From: Lobosporangium transversale
Taxonomy: Eukaryota > Mortierellomycota > Mortierellomycetes > Mortierellales > Mortierellaceae
Reading direction: 5' to 3'
Assembly (NCBI RefSeq): GCF_002105155.1
Contig: NW_019028988.1
Location: 310,001 to 374,000 of the forward strand
Length of the DNA stretch: 64,000 nt
Position numbers and translations under genes: made by a program. Below the pieces are notes generated by a model, which saw nothing but the letters and a program-made list of their open reading frames with translations, had not been told where the DNA came from and did no database searches. The stretch's first letter is position 1. Each line of letters begins with the position of its first letter. Below, in pieces: positions 26,401-38,325 of the stretch.

Positions 26401-26521
26401 CTTCTTCCTTGCTCAAGATTCTGTCACCACCACTAGAATCAGTTGAGGGCGAGTCATTGAGTTTCTGCTTTTTGTTGGGCTTGGATCCCGCCGCCGTTGA
26501 TGCTGTTTTCTTGGGTGGCAT
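23481..26521 (-). CDS. MYSM1: MYSM1-like SANT + JAMM histone H2A deubiquitinase
   Basis: Six exons close exactly in phase: 26521-26215, 26116-25746, 25613-25171, 25106-24475, 24396-24248, 24170-23481, about 863 residues. A SANT/Myb domain spans about 203-252 (YTEKEERAFVEALEIFGRNW, continuing after an intron to the SHAQKHFIKL motif). A Lys/Glu repeat tract follows (DNA near 25220-25290). The MPN domain covers about 470-585 with a catalytic Glu in TTEIIGFLAG and the zinc motif HSHPTFTPDPSLVD near 545, so all JAMM ligands (Glu, His, His, Ser, Asp) are present and the protease should be active. MYSM1 removes ubiquitin from histone H2A at promoters in animals; the same reaction is inferred here. 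The N-terminus is acidic and low-complexity, with a poly-Pro stretch after exon 1, and the C-terminal 150 residues are acidic. No SWIRM domain was recognised. The first donor is GTATGT at phase 1; a read-through frame would stop shortly after. Confidence 0.85.
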
Positions 26522-26983
26522 TGTGAATGGGAGTTCAGCGTTTCAAGATCACATGTGTAGAATATCAACTTGATTCAAGTCGCGTACATTAAATATTTGT
26601 AATTGGGGCTTTCGCGCATAAAAATTCGTGAGCAGTCAGGGCATGATAGTCGGTCCGTTTCCACTGCTCTTTAATGTTTTGTTTCAGGTTATTGGTATTG
26701 TCTCCATGCGCTGGCTGTCATAACGAAATGTAAAATAGCTTATAAAGTGATATCTTGCGGATTCATTTCTAAGTACATGACATCTACTCTTCCCTATTGT
26801 CCTTTATGGATGAAATCGCAAGGTTCCGTCACAACGATTTCATCTATCTCTATCCACGCAATGCTTACAGAAAGCAGTTGTATGTCCTAAACAGGCAAAG
26901 TAATAATGACAATATAAATAAGTCCCATTGTATCATGCGTTACTCTTTCATAAAAGCGTTGCTTCTCTGTAGTCCTGGGGCCT

Positions 26984-27010
26984 CATTCTCTAACTCCTAG
27001 TTAGAGAATG
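26984..27010. other. Perfect 12-bp hairpin
   Basis: CATTCTCTAACT, a 3-nt loop CCT, then AGTTAGAGAATG. No T-run follows, so it is not an obvious polymerase III terminator; no gene is attached to it. Confidence 0.5.
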
Positions 27011-29250
27011 TTCTCATCACAGCGCGTGCTGTTGTGTATGACCATTGTTCACTCGCTTTTAAACAATACATCTCATATTGAAAAAATACTGTTCGTACTA
27101 TGAGACAACTCTCTGCTCACAATGGTTTAGGTATTCGATATTATTATTAGATGTTGCGCGTGGTGTCCTTGAACGCCAAATCCGGGCGTATGGCATGCCA
27201 TTCCTTATCAAGCAAATTGACAGCTGATGAGATAAGCTAGGAAAATGTGTTTATATTCTTTACCATTTAATGTGTTTAAGGTCATATCAACATTCTTGAA
27301 ATGAGCATGAAGGATAAGTACTAAGCATGCGCTTAATCTGACTTTATTAATGTTCTTCTATTGTAAAATGGCAGAAACCTTACTTTGCCACAAAGAATAA
27401 TTACTGTTCTTTGTAAACAATGTTAGCCATATCCAAATTACCGAATTAGCCAAAACAGGATATTTAAAAGGATCCCGCTTCTACTCTATTTACTTTCTTT
27501 TCCTTGCTCGTCCAATAAGAGCTCGATATTCAAAGCAAAGCTTTCAGGTTCTCGCAAGCCAGAGACATCAACTCTGTTGTGGTAAAGATGGTCGTGAGAT
27601 AACCACTTTTGCTAATTGGCTGCATGCCGTCCTTCCAAGAACACAGCTGCTGTACTAAAGAAAAAGTTATTCTCTTCAGCATCAACTAGGTGATGGACAT
27701 CAGGTACATTTTTGAAGTGATCGCCAGCTTATTCAGATTGAATGCACCAGATCAAAAATATTGCAATTTCACTTCTGATTCGTACACATTTAAAAAATTT
27801 CGGCGCTTAAAAAAAAAATCACCGCCAAAACGTGTAGAAATGCATGCTAGAAATAATATCGATCATCAGCTCGAAGTGGGGCATACCCATCTTAATGGGA
27901 TTAGTGTTACATAATTGTATTAAATTCTACCTTTCTATCTCTTAGTAAACTTAGTAAAGCACCGAGAGTTATCAATAAGGAACCAATTATACCTTACGAA
28001 TACTCTGTCAGCATTCTTTTTTTGGCTTGTCCTGTGTGGTCTCCTAGGATCTCCTTTACTTTCTTCCCGCGGAGGATGATTTTCAGTTTAGTCATCAAGT
28101 GGCACCTTCTACACATTGATAGTAGTACATATGCTCATTTGGGCTCGCACTATTGGAACCATCATTGATTGTGCCCTTCTATGGCCCCAAGATCTCTGTT
28201 AATACTGCGTTTATGTGGAGTATTCTTTCAGCATTCAAAATTAAACACGGCGCGACATACATATTCATTTCAAAGGGCAAGATGTCAGTGTCGGGACTCA
28301 AATCAATAGCATTAATAGAATCCAAGTGAGCGAGCTTTTCACAATAATCTCGGCCTATTCTTTAGTTTCCTTAAAAGTAAGTAAAAAAAATAAAAAAATA
28401 AATTTCAGATACTCCTTACAGTCGAGAGCGACCGGATTTAATGGGTTGCTGTGAGGTGGGGCCGTCCGGGTCCCCAAATCTTTTTTTTTTTTTTTTTTTT
28501 TTTTGTTTATTTTGAGCCTTACAACTCCATCTCACCATCTCTCACACTGTTAGCACTGTTGCAAATATAATGAATATAATGAAATAAAACCGATCGACAT
28601 CCAGCCTCTGGATGCAATGTAAAGTTTTGTAATCACCACAGTCATCCTTCACCCATTGTGGCGCGCTTGTGCGAGCTGTAAAAAAAAAAAAAAAAAAAAG
28701 TCCGCGGTGTAATTTAATGATGCATCTGTTTGGAGACATGGATAGCGAGCTATAGTAAGCAGTTCAAACAGAAGATGATTCGCTATGCTTGTTAGTAAGA
28801 GGCTCGGAGGTGGTCTACAAATAATATTTGAAAAGAGAGGCGGGGTATCGGGTAATAAAAGAAATGAATTATGAAGCTGAATATGTAGTTTATTGAAGAC
28901 AGCGGCATCTGGGGCAGAATAGGGTGAAGGTGATGATCAAGATGGTGATAATATTGATGATGACAAGGTTACTAATGAAATGAATGCAATGGATAAATCC
29001 TACAAAGGGAGATGTGATACAAACTGTCCAAGCTGAAAGGTAACCCCTGCCTTTCTTTTTGACCCACTCAACTTGTACTGTGGTCTATTACGCGCGGATG
29101 GGTCGAACAGAAAAAAAAAAAAAAAAGGGCTTGTTATATTGAGTTGTGTCGAGACCCCGCTCTCAATCCAAACAACGAAAAGCAAAGTATATCCTTCAAA
29201 TCCTACATACACATTACAGTATGGTTTACTTGGGGCTTTGAATGGTATTC

Positions 29251-29283
<33 letters not shown>

Positions 29284-29984
29284 CTTGAGCTCCTACCTTT
29301 TGTGTCGTTGAAGAACATCTCCATCCTGATGCTTCAGGGTTGCAGATTCGTAGAGGAATAAACATAAAATTATGTGGATAAATGTGGAGCCCTTCTTTTA
29401 GATGCTTATTCAATAACTAATTTTTATTTATTATCCGGTATAAAAAAAACCTCTTAGTCACTTCTACCCTAACTAGTCTAATCCATCAAAAAACAAAACA
29501 AACAAAAACAAGCTCAGCTGGCCCAATGGGCCTCCAGAGTGGGAAGAAAACATCCACGGCGTGATGGCGCATGCTGGATGTTGAATATGATTTACATCAA
29601 CGCAAAAAAAAAAAAAACTTGGAGCGACTACATTCGTTCATGTATTGATCACATTTCAGTCCAGCTATAGACGTAACGTTGTTGCCTTTGCTGTCTTGCC
29701 ATCTGGAGTGGTACCCCCCCTATTCTGTCTGTTCATTTTTTTTTAGAAGGAACAGAGAACAGAACAAAAAGGGCTTATGACCAAGCAAAACATTGAAAAC
29801 TCAATGGCAAAATACGTTGTTGTACGCCAATATCGTACAAACAATTTTCTTTTTATAATATCTGAGCAAGTGCAACAAGGTCGCCAGAAGAGCAAAGAGG
29901 AGAAGAAAGAAGAAGGAGAGAAGGTGGAGTACCATTGGGAGCTGGCCACCCACATCACATCACATCACACCGCTCCATCCAGTC

Positions 29985-30140
29985 TAATTTTTTCTTTTTT
30001 TCCTTCTTTCTTTTTTTTTTTTCCCCCCTTCCTTCCTTCTTTCATTTTGTTATTTTATTTTATTTTCCCTTTGCTTCACCTCACCATCACTTCTCCATTC
30101 TCCATTCATTCTTTCCCTTTTTACTTCCTTTTTTACTACT
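29985..30140 (+). promoter_or_regulatory. Pyrimidine-rich tract upstream of the C2H2 factor
   Basis: Almost pure C/T for about 150 bp (TTTCTTTTTTTCCTTC type), 1.25 kb before the start codon. Similar C/T-rich leaders stand before the Zn2Cys6 factor (about 46,810-46,960) and the AMP deaminase gene (about 59,755-59,900), which suggests a common promoter or 5'-leader style in this genome. Confidence 0.4.
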
Positions 30141-31046
30141 CATCCACTTCACCTTCAGTCTCTCACACAAAAACTTGTCGTCTAAACCATATCGCTCTCA
30201 TATCTTGTTTTGCCACGGACCACCTTTGCTTCTCCTATAACTGCACACATCCTCAACAATAGCAGTTCCCCTATTCTCTTCCGTATCTTCTTGATTATCA
30301 GCGCTGTCGTTATCATCTTTAAATAAGCAAGCCCCAATAACAAGTGTCATTCAGGTATCCATCAAACTCTCTGCATAATTTGCAGCCTTTTCTTTTCTTG
30401 CTATTATTATTATTTTTTTATTGCCATATGTTCTTCCCCCCTTATTTTTAAAAAAAGCGGCGAGTAGAACCTCGAGCCTCTTGCATTTTGACTACAGTCA
30501 ATCAAGCGTTCTAAACATTCATTCTCTTCAGGGTTCAATGATTATCAATCCATTCACTTGTGTATGTGAATTATCTTGGCTGAATATATGGCGCATTCGC
30601 TTGGATGGCGACTAGTCACTGCCACATTTTGCCTGGCCATTGGGCACCGTCTTTCCTCATATCGGGGCTTTTGGGTATTTGTTTTTTATGTTGGCTTAGT
30701 TTATCCTCCCCATCCTCTGTCCATGCACCTCGCCACACACACCTTTTTATACATATTGTTTGTCTTCTTTTATACTCTACTCTACAACCCAAAATATGCC
30801 TTCTAGACCACAGCTCCCCTTCAATCCTCTTGGGCATCAAGTCTGCCTGACACACGTACACAAATTTTTTTTTTTTTTTACTTTTATTTTTCTATGGGGT
30901 GCGAGTCGGGTCTGGGCTCCCCTATTACACAACCTGGGAGCAAGCATTTGGCCAATGTCATTTCTGTGCGCGTGTGTGCTCTGTTGGTTATGGTACTTCT
31001 GGAGACAGAGCGGGAGTTGGTCCACCTAACCCCTCGGCGCCATCGA

Positions 31047-31077
<31 letters not shown>

Positions 31078-31391
31078 CAGCACAGTCATTCAATCACTAG
31101 AACCAGTCTGGCTATTTCTGATGGCTTTCCTTGTTTGGTGACACCACAACAACCACATCTATGATCAAATATTTTTTTTATACCTTTGTGTAGCTCATAT
31201 TGGCACATCATCTCATATACCCAGCTGGGTTTGAAGACATTTACTTATTCGGATTTCCGGTCTCCCAATTCCAGATTTTTTTTTTTTAAGAAAAAGAGGT
31301 GCTCACTGCACCCCACCTTCCCGAAGCACAGCCGATTAATTATTTATCTTATCTGTTTCCAGTTTCATTTACTCTCACACACAGTTAGACC

Positions 31392-31595
31392 ATGAAAGAG
31401 ATGCGCAGCGAAATGCGCGGAGAACCACGTGGCGAGATACGCGGTGAGATCCGCGAAGTCCGCGATATTAACAACAATACAGCACAAGAGATCAGCTCCG
31501 TTTCAGAGCTGCAGACAATGCTCGCTCGGTTTTGGGACGCACATTCTCGCCAATTCAGAGGTGAGTTTTCAACAATAAGGGATTAATGATGTTTA

Positions 31596-31638
<43 letters not shown>

Positions 31639-33854
31639 AAACCATAAATATCTCATCAAGCTTGTGCGCTCTATTTTCTTCTTCATCCTTACAAATCAGA
31701 AATCGAGAGCTCGTTAACCGGACAACTTTCTACCCTCATTCAAAAGAATGGGTTCCTTTGCCAAAAAATTGAGAACCTACAGCGTATCAATACAGATCTC
31801 GAATACAAATTTTCGATTACTGCTTCAGAATTGGAAAGGGCACGTAGGGAATACTCTGACTTGCAGGCCAAGTATGAGCTCCGTAGTGCAAACTATAAGG
31901 ATCTCAAGGATGTCTGTTATCAGCTCGATGCTCAGCTCACCAAGAAAAATGGCACCAACCCCGAAGATTCCATCATGTCTCGCATGGATCTAGCCTCTGC
32001 CGACCGTAAGAAGCGTAGACTCTCTGTGGATTTAACAGAAGGTGATTCCGATACAGGATTCTCACCTTATGAAGAAGCAGAGGCAGCTCCTAGTGCATTG
32101 GTTGCACCTAGTATTCGTTCCATTGTCCCAATAGCAATTCCTCGGCAACCATCACCACCATCTAATGGAACCACGCAAAGCACATGGACCTGTCTGTGGA
32201 AGAATTGTAACCAAGTATTCAATGCACTTGACTGGCTTGTAAGCCACGTGGAAGAGCACCATATTGGCTTGGGCAAGGTAATTGAACAATTTTTTTTTTA
32301 TTGTTTGTTTGATGGTTTACAGCTCGAATCAATGTATTAATGACGTCGAAATTTCTTTTTTAATAGTCCCAATATACTTGCGAGTGGGAAAATTGCGTCG
32401 TGAAGCAAAAGCCCTTTCACAAGCATCATCAAGTCATTCGCCATATGCGCACCCATACTGGTGAAAAGCCTTTCGTGTGCAATGTTGATGGCTGTGGAAA
32501 GAAGTTTGCACGATCGGACTCGCTTTTGGAGCATTCTCGTAAGCACAATGGTACACCTGCGGATTACTACCGTATGATGGAGATAAGCTCTCAACGTGAA
32601 CAGGACGCCAAACAGCACCTCAATGGGCTCATCTTGCAGATGGATACGATCCAGGAGCACCCATCACGTCCCGGCTATGGTCCTGAAGGGAATTCAGTTC
32701 CAGACGCAGCTGAAGCCGGAATGGGTGCAAATCAAATGCCTGGTGGACCTAGCACTAATAGCCGTTCGACAACCCCGACACATGATCAAAGACAAACGGA
32801 GCAGTTGCACCAGCAACAGCAACAAAAACAACAACATCCTAGCTCATCCGGACTCCAGTCAGAAGCAGTCGAAATGGAAACTGCAGAGGAGCGCTCCAGT
32901 AGAGAAGTGAACGATCGTGCTTCACGCGAAGGCATGCCATATGGATCTGGAATGTCTTCGCAGCATGGATCTTACCATACCAACCAGTCTCAGCACCAGA
33001 CTCAGCATCGCCAATTGTCTTCTCACTCACAGTATTCCCAAAGCTTACTTCGTGACCAGTCAGAGATGAGACCATTGAACAGGGGGCGAGGACATGCACA
33101 TACATCGTCGTTGGGTCTGTCGAGAATGGATATCCAAGACTTGGCACGGCCAAGAGAGTTCGGTCATTCTCATTCGCGATCCATGGATTATGGAAGACTA
33201 GACTCGAGACAACCCTTTCATACTAATGAGCATGCGCATTCTCAGATGTCCTCATCAGATTACTCCAAGTTGGATATGGGCGCCTATCAACGCAAGGACC
33301 GCGGACACTCCCATACTCCTTCTCTGGAAATGCCTCTGATCCCTGGCCAGCCAATGCATCGTTTGGATGAACGACGATCAATTCATACACCTCATGGATA
33401 TGTGCCTCCAGAGGAACAGCAGTTGCGTCATCAGCACCAGTTGCAGAAACAACAACAACACCAGCAGCACCAGCATAGTACGCCAACATCGCAATTCCAT
33501 GGTTCACAGCCACAAAAGGGCGCTTTTTCACATCTTGTCCATCAACGGCACCCACAGGACCAAGAACGAGCTTACCATGACCAACATAGCCAGCAGCAAC
33601 CACAGACATCAAAGCAGCAAGCTCAACAGCCTCCACAGCCTTCACAGCCTCAACAGCCCAACGAGATAGGTGGGGAGACTGCACCGCAGGAGCAGACAGA
33701 CTCACCCATCTCAAGCCCTACACCAAGAACACCACAATCGAACGTGCAGGAGGAATCAATGGCGAATGGTCTTGCCGGCCCAGCTGATATTTGTGCTCGT
33801 AACTCGGCTGGTCCAATGGAGGAAGATAGCAAAAATGCTGTTGCTGTCGTTTGA
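31392..33854 (+). CDS. C2H2 zinc-finger transcription factor with coiled coil
   Basis: Three exons in phase: 31392-31560, 31700-32277, 32367-33854, about 744 residues. The first 60 residues are Arg/Glu-rich. Residues about 57-120 ([19 protein letters not shown] onward) have heptad spacing typical of a coiled coil. Three zinc fingers follow from about 225 to 315: a first with CLWKNC and H..EEHH, a second with CEWENC and HMRTH, and a third with CNVDGC and HSRKH, linked by the classical TGEKPF linker; the Cx4C spacing is of the GLI/ZIC type. The second and third fingers are split from the first by the second intron. The remaining 400 residues are Gln/His/Ser-rich and probably an activation or interaction region. 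Targets are unknown. The first intron holds a T32-A9 tract (31600-31640). A long pyrimidine-rich leader precedes the start. Confidence 0.85.
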
Positions 33855-34247
33855 TTTCCGTTCTAAACGGTGTACAAGCTTACAAAAAAAAAAAAAACTC
33901 CCGATATTTTTTTTTTTTTTTTTTTTTCCGGTTGTTCCTTCCTGGTTTCTTTGCACTTCTGAAATTCATTGTAATTGCTACTCTTATTTTCTTTTACCTA
34001 TACCTTGCACATGTTATTTTCCTTCATTATTCATTTTTATTCAATTTGTGACATAAAATACCATCTGTCTTTTTGTTCTCTATTCTCATCCAATGTTTGT
34101 CATGTTTTTGCTGTGTCATGTACATGTATTGTTCCTGATTGTTTTTCATTTCCTTTCTTTTTCTCACTTTTTTATTACATTGAATAAAATTTGGAATGTT
34201 GTTTTATTTGGAATGGATCCAAAGAATGAGCTTTTTCCAATATCTTC

Positions 34248-34566
34248 TCAATGGCTGAGGTACTTGCGACCTTTCTGGAGTCTGTTCAAAATGATCTTAC
34301 GACCTCCTCTTGACTTCATTCTAGCTAAAAAACCATGGCGACGCTTGCGAACGCGTTGTGAGGGCTGGTATTCACGACCGTAGGTTACAAACCGAATTTG
34401 GCTTGAGCTATATCCAGCCGAATATATATATATATAAAAAGAGTCCCATACACCCAAAGCAGTTGAATTAGTAATGCACCTCAAAAATTAAAACCGAAAG
34501 AGCACCGAGTAACAGTATGTAGCTCTTTCCATTCATTACTCATAAGTCCAGTGATTTTCGCTGATG

Positions 34567-34600
<34 letters not shown>

Positions 34601-35398
34601 CATTTCTTCTTTTTACACCAGTGGACTTGACTGGTGCGATGCACTGTTGATTTCAAGTAGCGGCATGATGTACCCTGATACAAAATTGTCCTGGTGCGCC
34701 CTTGGTACACCATACCAGAAACCAATGACGGTGAGAAATTTCTAAATGGTGGTTCCCTCTTATCTTCTTCGAAACCTGAAGAACAAAGATCTTAGGTTGC
34801 TCAAATCATTCCGTATGTTCCTGAATCCCGAGGAGCATTAAACATCCGCGCATTTTAAGTCCATCTCCTTCGATATTCTAGTAGGATCCCATCCTTTGTC
34901 TCGAAAAGTCCGTATTGTTTTTCCCTACATCTTTCTTCCTTTACATAAAGTATCAGAATACAAATAAATAAATAGATAAAGACGCTTACCCAAAAACTGA
35001 AGGAAGACGGAATCCGCTCAATAAAGAATAAATGGAGTTAGTGGTAGAGCTGGGAGTAATGGTAGAAAGATTCGTTGCTGATGAGGGTGCTGAACTGAAG
35101 ATTGTAAAGTGTGTCCTATTAAAAAAGAGTCTCCGTTAGTTCTTACTCTCTTTCATTCTTTCTTTTGTCCTTCCCTTCGTTCTTGCTTTACAGTCCTTAG
35201 TATGCTCAAAAATATCTAAGCATGTAAATTTTGTTTATTCAACCAACGTTGTTGATACTCCAATATGCAGCCTGAATTAAAAAATCGGGACTTGATGATC
35301 CCATTTGGTTGGTCAGTTTCTTTCTAGAGGATGTTAGCCTGGCTTTACCTGGCGACTGGTGCCAGCTTTGTACGAAGCGATGAGAAAGCCGTAAACAT
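34248..35398 (-). CDS. MRPL34: Mitochondrial ribosomal protein bL34m
   Basis: Three small exons in phase: 35398-35349 (50 nt), 35115-34990 and 34407-34248, giving 111 residues. The N-terminus ([17 protein letters not shown]) is a basic, Ser-rich mitochondrial presequence. The C-terminal 45 residues carry the bL34 fold: [19 protein letters not shown], then [17 protein letters not shown] and LSH at the end. The family is a small, very basic protein buried in domain I of large-subunit rRNA. The second intron is long (34989-34408) and includes a T32 tract near 34569-34600. The gene diverges from the four-TM protein gene, with about 300 bp between start codons. Only the last exon would be found by single-frame reading, so this gene is easily missed. 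Confidence 0.9.
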
Positions 35399-35697
35399 TA
35401 TGAATAAATGTGCGTGTTTGTAATGCAGAATGCACAAAGGGATGATTGTGTGAGGATGGGCTTGATCTATTTGGAAACAAACAAAAAGAGAAAAACCACG
35501 GTCACACTGCACGGATCGGCTGAGCTGATGAATATGAGCTCGGAAATCCTCACTTCTTTAAAATGGTGACAAGAACCAGTGTCCTTACTTTCGTTCTTCT
35601 TGTACTCTTTCATCTGCATCTTTGCACTACCGCCTCTTTTAAACACTTTTTTTTATCCGCTCTCTATCTCCTCTAATATAGAAATACAGGAACACAA
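35399..35697. promoter_or_regulatory. Shared 299-bp divergent promoter region
   Basis: Lies between the start codons of bL34m (minus) and the four-TM protein (plus). The half near the plus gene is C/T-rich. No TATA box stands out. Confidence 0.4.
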
Positions 35698-36234
35698 ATG
35701 TCTGACCATTTTTTACACTCTGAGTATATGTGGCATCATCTGGCTCCTATACTCCTCCGACCTTCTGTGGTCATTAACCTAGTTCTCTCGGCTTATCACC
35801 TCATGATCGGTTTATTGCTTGGGACAGTCAAATATCATCAAATTCATACCTCAGAGACGTTTACTGCCCACCCTTACGTCTCTACTGCTCATCGTGCTTC
35901 TCTGATGTACGGGTTTGCCTCGTTTCAGCTTGCAGGAATAGCTTTACTTTCTGCCTGGTCTGAAAAGACCAATGTTCTGGCTACTGCTGTAACACAGATT
36001 TTTTTTGTCTTACCTGTTATCGCGTATGCCATCCATGGCTTCCTCAAGGACACGACTAACCAGCTCAAGGTGCCTCACAAATTGGGTAATAAGGGTGTCA
36101 TCTTACCCCCTTTTTTGATCAAGCTCTTTATGTGGTCTCTGATCGGAGCCGAAATTGGTGGCTGTGGTATCTTGTGTGCAGGAATGATTAAGACCATTGC
36201 AACGCTCCCCGCAATCACAGCTATGGCTGTATAA
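35698..36234 (+). CDS. Four-TM conserved fungal-type integral membrane protein
   Basis: A single exon of 178 residues. Four hydrophobic segments are visible: about 20-45 (VVINLVLSAYHLMIGLLLGT), 67-88 (SLMYGFASFQLAGIALLSAW), 94-113 (AVTQIFFVLPVIAYAIHGF) and 139-165 (LIKLFMWSLIGAEIGGCGIL). Between TM1 and TM2 is AHRASLMYG, and after TM3 DTTNQLKVPHKLG; these polar motifs look conserved, and I recall similar uncharacterised fungal membrane proteins, but I cannot name a function. The last two TM segments contain Glu and Cys residues that could bind something. AATAAA at about 36243 is a plausible poly(A) signal directly after the stop. An intron just upstream of the start (acceptor TATAG near 35,683) is possible, in which case a short extra N-terminus may exist. 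Confidence 0.75.
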   Translation: MSDHFLHSEYMWHHLAPILLRPSVVINLVLSAYHLMIGLLLGTVKYHQIHTSETFTAHPYVSTAHRASLMYGFASFQLAGIALLSAWSEKTNVLATAVTQIFFVLPVIAYAIHGFLKDTTNQLKVPHKLGNKGVILPPFLIKLFMWSLIGAEIGGCGILCAGMIKTIATLPAITAMAV

Positions 36235-36930
36235 GATACTTTAATAAAAATATTTGCTTTGAAACAAAATGAAAAAGTCCAAGTGGCAAAAGTTCTTGAG
36301 CGGAGAAAGATCTCCAGATCCTTTTTCGGTTAGACTCGCCAATTATCAGTATGTCTTACCAAATTTATACTAGCAAAATTACGCCAATAACTTCTCGATT
36401 GGGTAGTATAAGACCCCAGTGAATGACTACCACAACCTCATCACGAGCATGCATAGAAGGCCCCAGGAAAAGCTTGATGCTGGAATGACAAAATCATGCA
36501 AATGACCTGTTAAAGGAAAAAGTATCATTTATGATAATGATGCAGAAAAGATCAGAGGTTTTATTGGCATCAAGCATGAACAATATCTATATAAATGGTT
36601 CGTAAGGAACGAAGTCATTAGCAGAATTTTACTTGTCAGTGAATTTGTCATTTTCTACAAATATTAAATAAGGGACGTAAAAGCGACCAGATCATGCGAA
36701 ACTAATACTCTTATAATATCAGAGTCCCTTGTAAGTAATAAAATCATGGCTTTATGGCTAAGAGCTACAAGGTGAATGTGTTGTTCAAAAAAAAACTCTT
36801 CCTTTCATTATGACTTTTCACCTGGTGAAAGTCAACTTTAAAGAGCTTGAAGGGCATAGGACGGCAAGTAAAAAATAATTGGATAGCAAAAACCAAAGAG
36901 GCACATGCTTTTTTTTTTTTTTAAAGCTTT
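36235..36930. other. Intergenic between convergent genes
   Basis: About 0.7 kb holding the 3' flanks of the four-TM gene and YPT1, with a T13 run near 36910-36922. Nothing else seen. Confidence 0.5.
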
Positions 36931-38325
36931 TTAACAGCATCCTCCACCAGATTGTGCTGGCAACTGTTGTCCTGACCCAACTTTGATGTTCTTGTTGGTT
37001 GCAGGCGCAACAGTGGTAGTACCCATGCGATCCTTGATTTGCTTAGCCATCGTCATGAAAGCTTGTTCAACATTAGTGGCGCTCTTGGCGGATGTTTCAA
37101 GGAATGAGATTGAGAGCTGATCCGCAAATTCCTACACATTCAAAAAGGAAAGAGAATAAAAAAAAAATAAAAAAAATAAAAAAACATTACAAACGGAAAA
37201 AGGTTGCAGTGTGTATTTTTCTTTTTTTTTTCTATCTTGACGATAACATCAGCCACAGCTTGTGCAGTTTGGTCAGAAAGGTCACATTTTCCATGATAGG
37301 ATTACCTTGGCCGTAGTGTACTCTACTGCCTTCTTATCAGTCAGATCACTCTTGTTACCGACCAGCAGTTTATTAACGCCTTCAGAGGCATACCGGTCGA
37401 TTTCGGCGAGCCATTGCTTCACGTTTGCAAACGTGTCCTGATCTGTGACATCATAGACGACAATAATGCCATGTGCTCCACGGTAATAAGACGAAGTGAT
37501 TGTGCGGAAACGCTCCTGGCCAGCACTTTGTTGTTACATTCATCCAAATACGAAGATGCCAACGAAAAATTAGTTCGTACAAAGTAAAAGACCTGATGAA
37601 CGTGATCGAAGTTTAAAAAAAGATATTTCTTACGTGTCCCACTACATTTTTTTTTTTTTAAAAAAAAAAAGCATATGCGAGTCAGTGAAATGCAAAATGA
37701 TCATTTGACAGCAGATGTACAGGTGCAATAGATGGCTTCGTGGAGAATGATAAAAAGACATACAATTTGCAACTTCACAGTCTTGCCTTCGATTTCTATT
37801 GTGCGGATTTTCTATTACATAGAAAAGAGCAAGTATGAGCATTGAAAGAATCTTATAGTTTTTTTTTTCTTAAACCTCGTGGTAATGCTCGTAGAAAAAA
37901 GCTGTTGGGAGCCTCATTGAACATTCAAAGCTGTTCGCCGCAGAGCCTCTTATTGAGCGTTTCCTAGGGATTAACTAATGCCCATCCAAGAGTATCAATT
38001 TATCGGCAAAAGATATTTATTTTCTCTTTTTGCAGCCTTACAAAGTCAACGCCGATGGTGGAGATGTAACTCTCAGTATAAGTATCATCGGCAAAACGCA
38101 AGAGGAGACAACTCTTTCCAACACCACTATCGCCAATCAAAAGCAGTTTAAAGAGGTAATCGCTGATTGCAGTAAGAAGGAGTTATATAGTTATGGTTAA
38201 TTTTGACGTTTTTTTTAAAATAAATGAATTAAAAAAAAAAAAAAAAGCTTCTGACAATAGCACAGGGAAAGTTATTGTCAATAATCAACATGCGGCAAAA
38301 GCCTGACATACTATTCGGGGTTCAT
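36931..38325 (-). CDS. YPT1: YPT1/RAB1 family small GTPase
   Basis: Six exons close in phase to 203 residues, the exact YPT1 size: 38325-38312 (14 nt, MNPEY), 38162-38042, 37811-37764, a microexon 37641-37634 (8 nt), 37525-37306 and 37131-36931. P-loop GDSGVGKS is at 15-22, the switch-I effector region [10 protein letters not shown] at about 37-46, WDTAGQE at 62-68 (the microexon supplies W, D and most of T), NKSD at about 121-124 and ETSAK further on. The C-terminus is GGGCC, the double-cysteine geranylgeranylation signal. YPT1 controls ER-to-Golgi and early autophagy traffic. The effector loop is that of Rab1 rather than Rab8 or Rab5. The intron before the microexon contains a T12-A10 tract (about 37647-37670), and the first intron an A-run near 38230-38246. 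Confidence 0.95.
37634..37641 (-). other. YPT1: 8-nt microexon of YPT1
   Basis: On the minus strand TGTAG precedes TGGGACAC and GTAAGA follows. Only this octamer restores the invariant WDTAGQ motif: exon 3 ends in phase 0 at LQI, and the next exon begins T GCT GGC CAG. No other WDT-coding sequence exists between 37811 and 37525. Confidence 0.88.

Larger units (their letters stand above)
26522..31391. other. 4.9-kb stretch without a recognised gene
   Basis: It contains the upstream regions of the MYSM1-like gene (left) and of the C2H2 factor (right). Between about 26,600 and 29,700 I see only AT-rich DNA, a perfect hairpin (26984-27010) and homopolymers: T22 near 28483-28504, A-runs near 28680-28699, 29111-29126 and 29252-29281, and T-runs near 30,869 and 31048-31077. 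From about 29,900 the plus strand is strongly pyrimidine-rich. A non-coding RNA here cannot be excluded. Confidence 0.45.

Noticed and set aside
28420-28505. GC-rich segment followed by T22 as a polymerase III gene
   Set aside because: No A-box/B-box pair and no cloverleaf can be drawn; the T-run belongs to the general homopolymer pattern.
34093-34383. Plus-strand 96-codon frame
   Set aside because: Antisense to the bL34m exon and rich in Phe/Leu from T-rich DNA.
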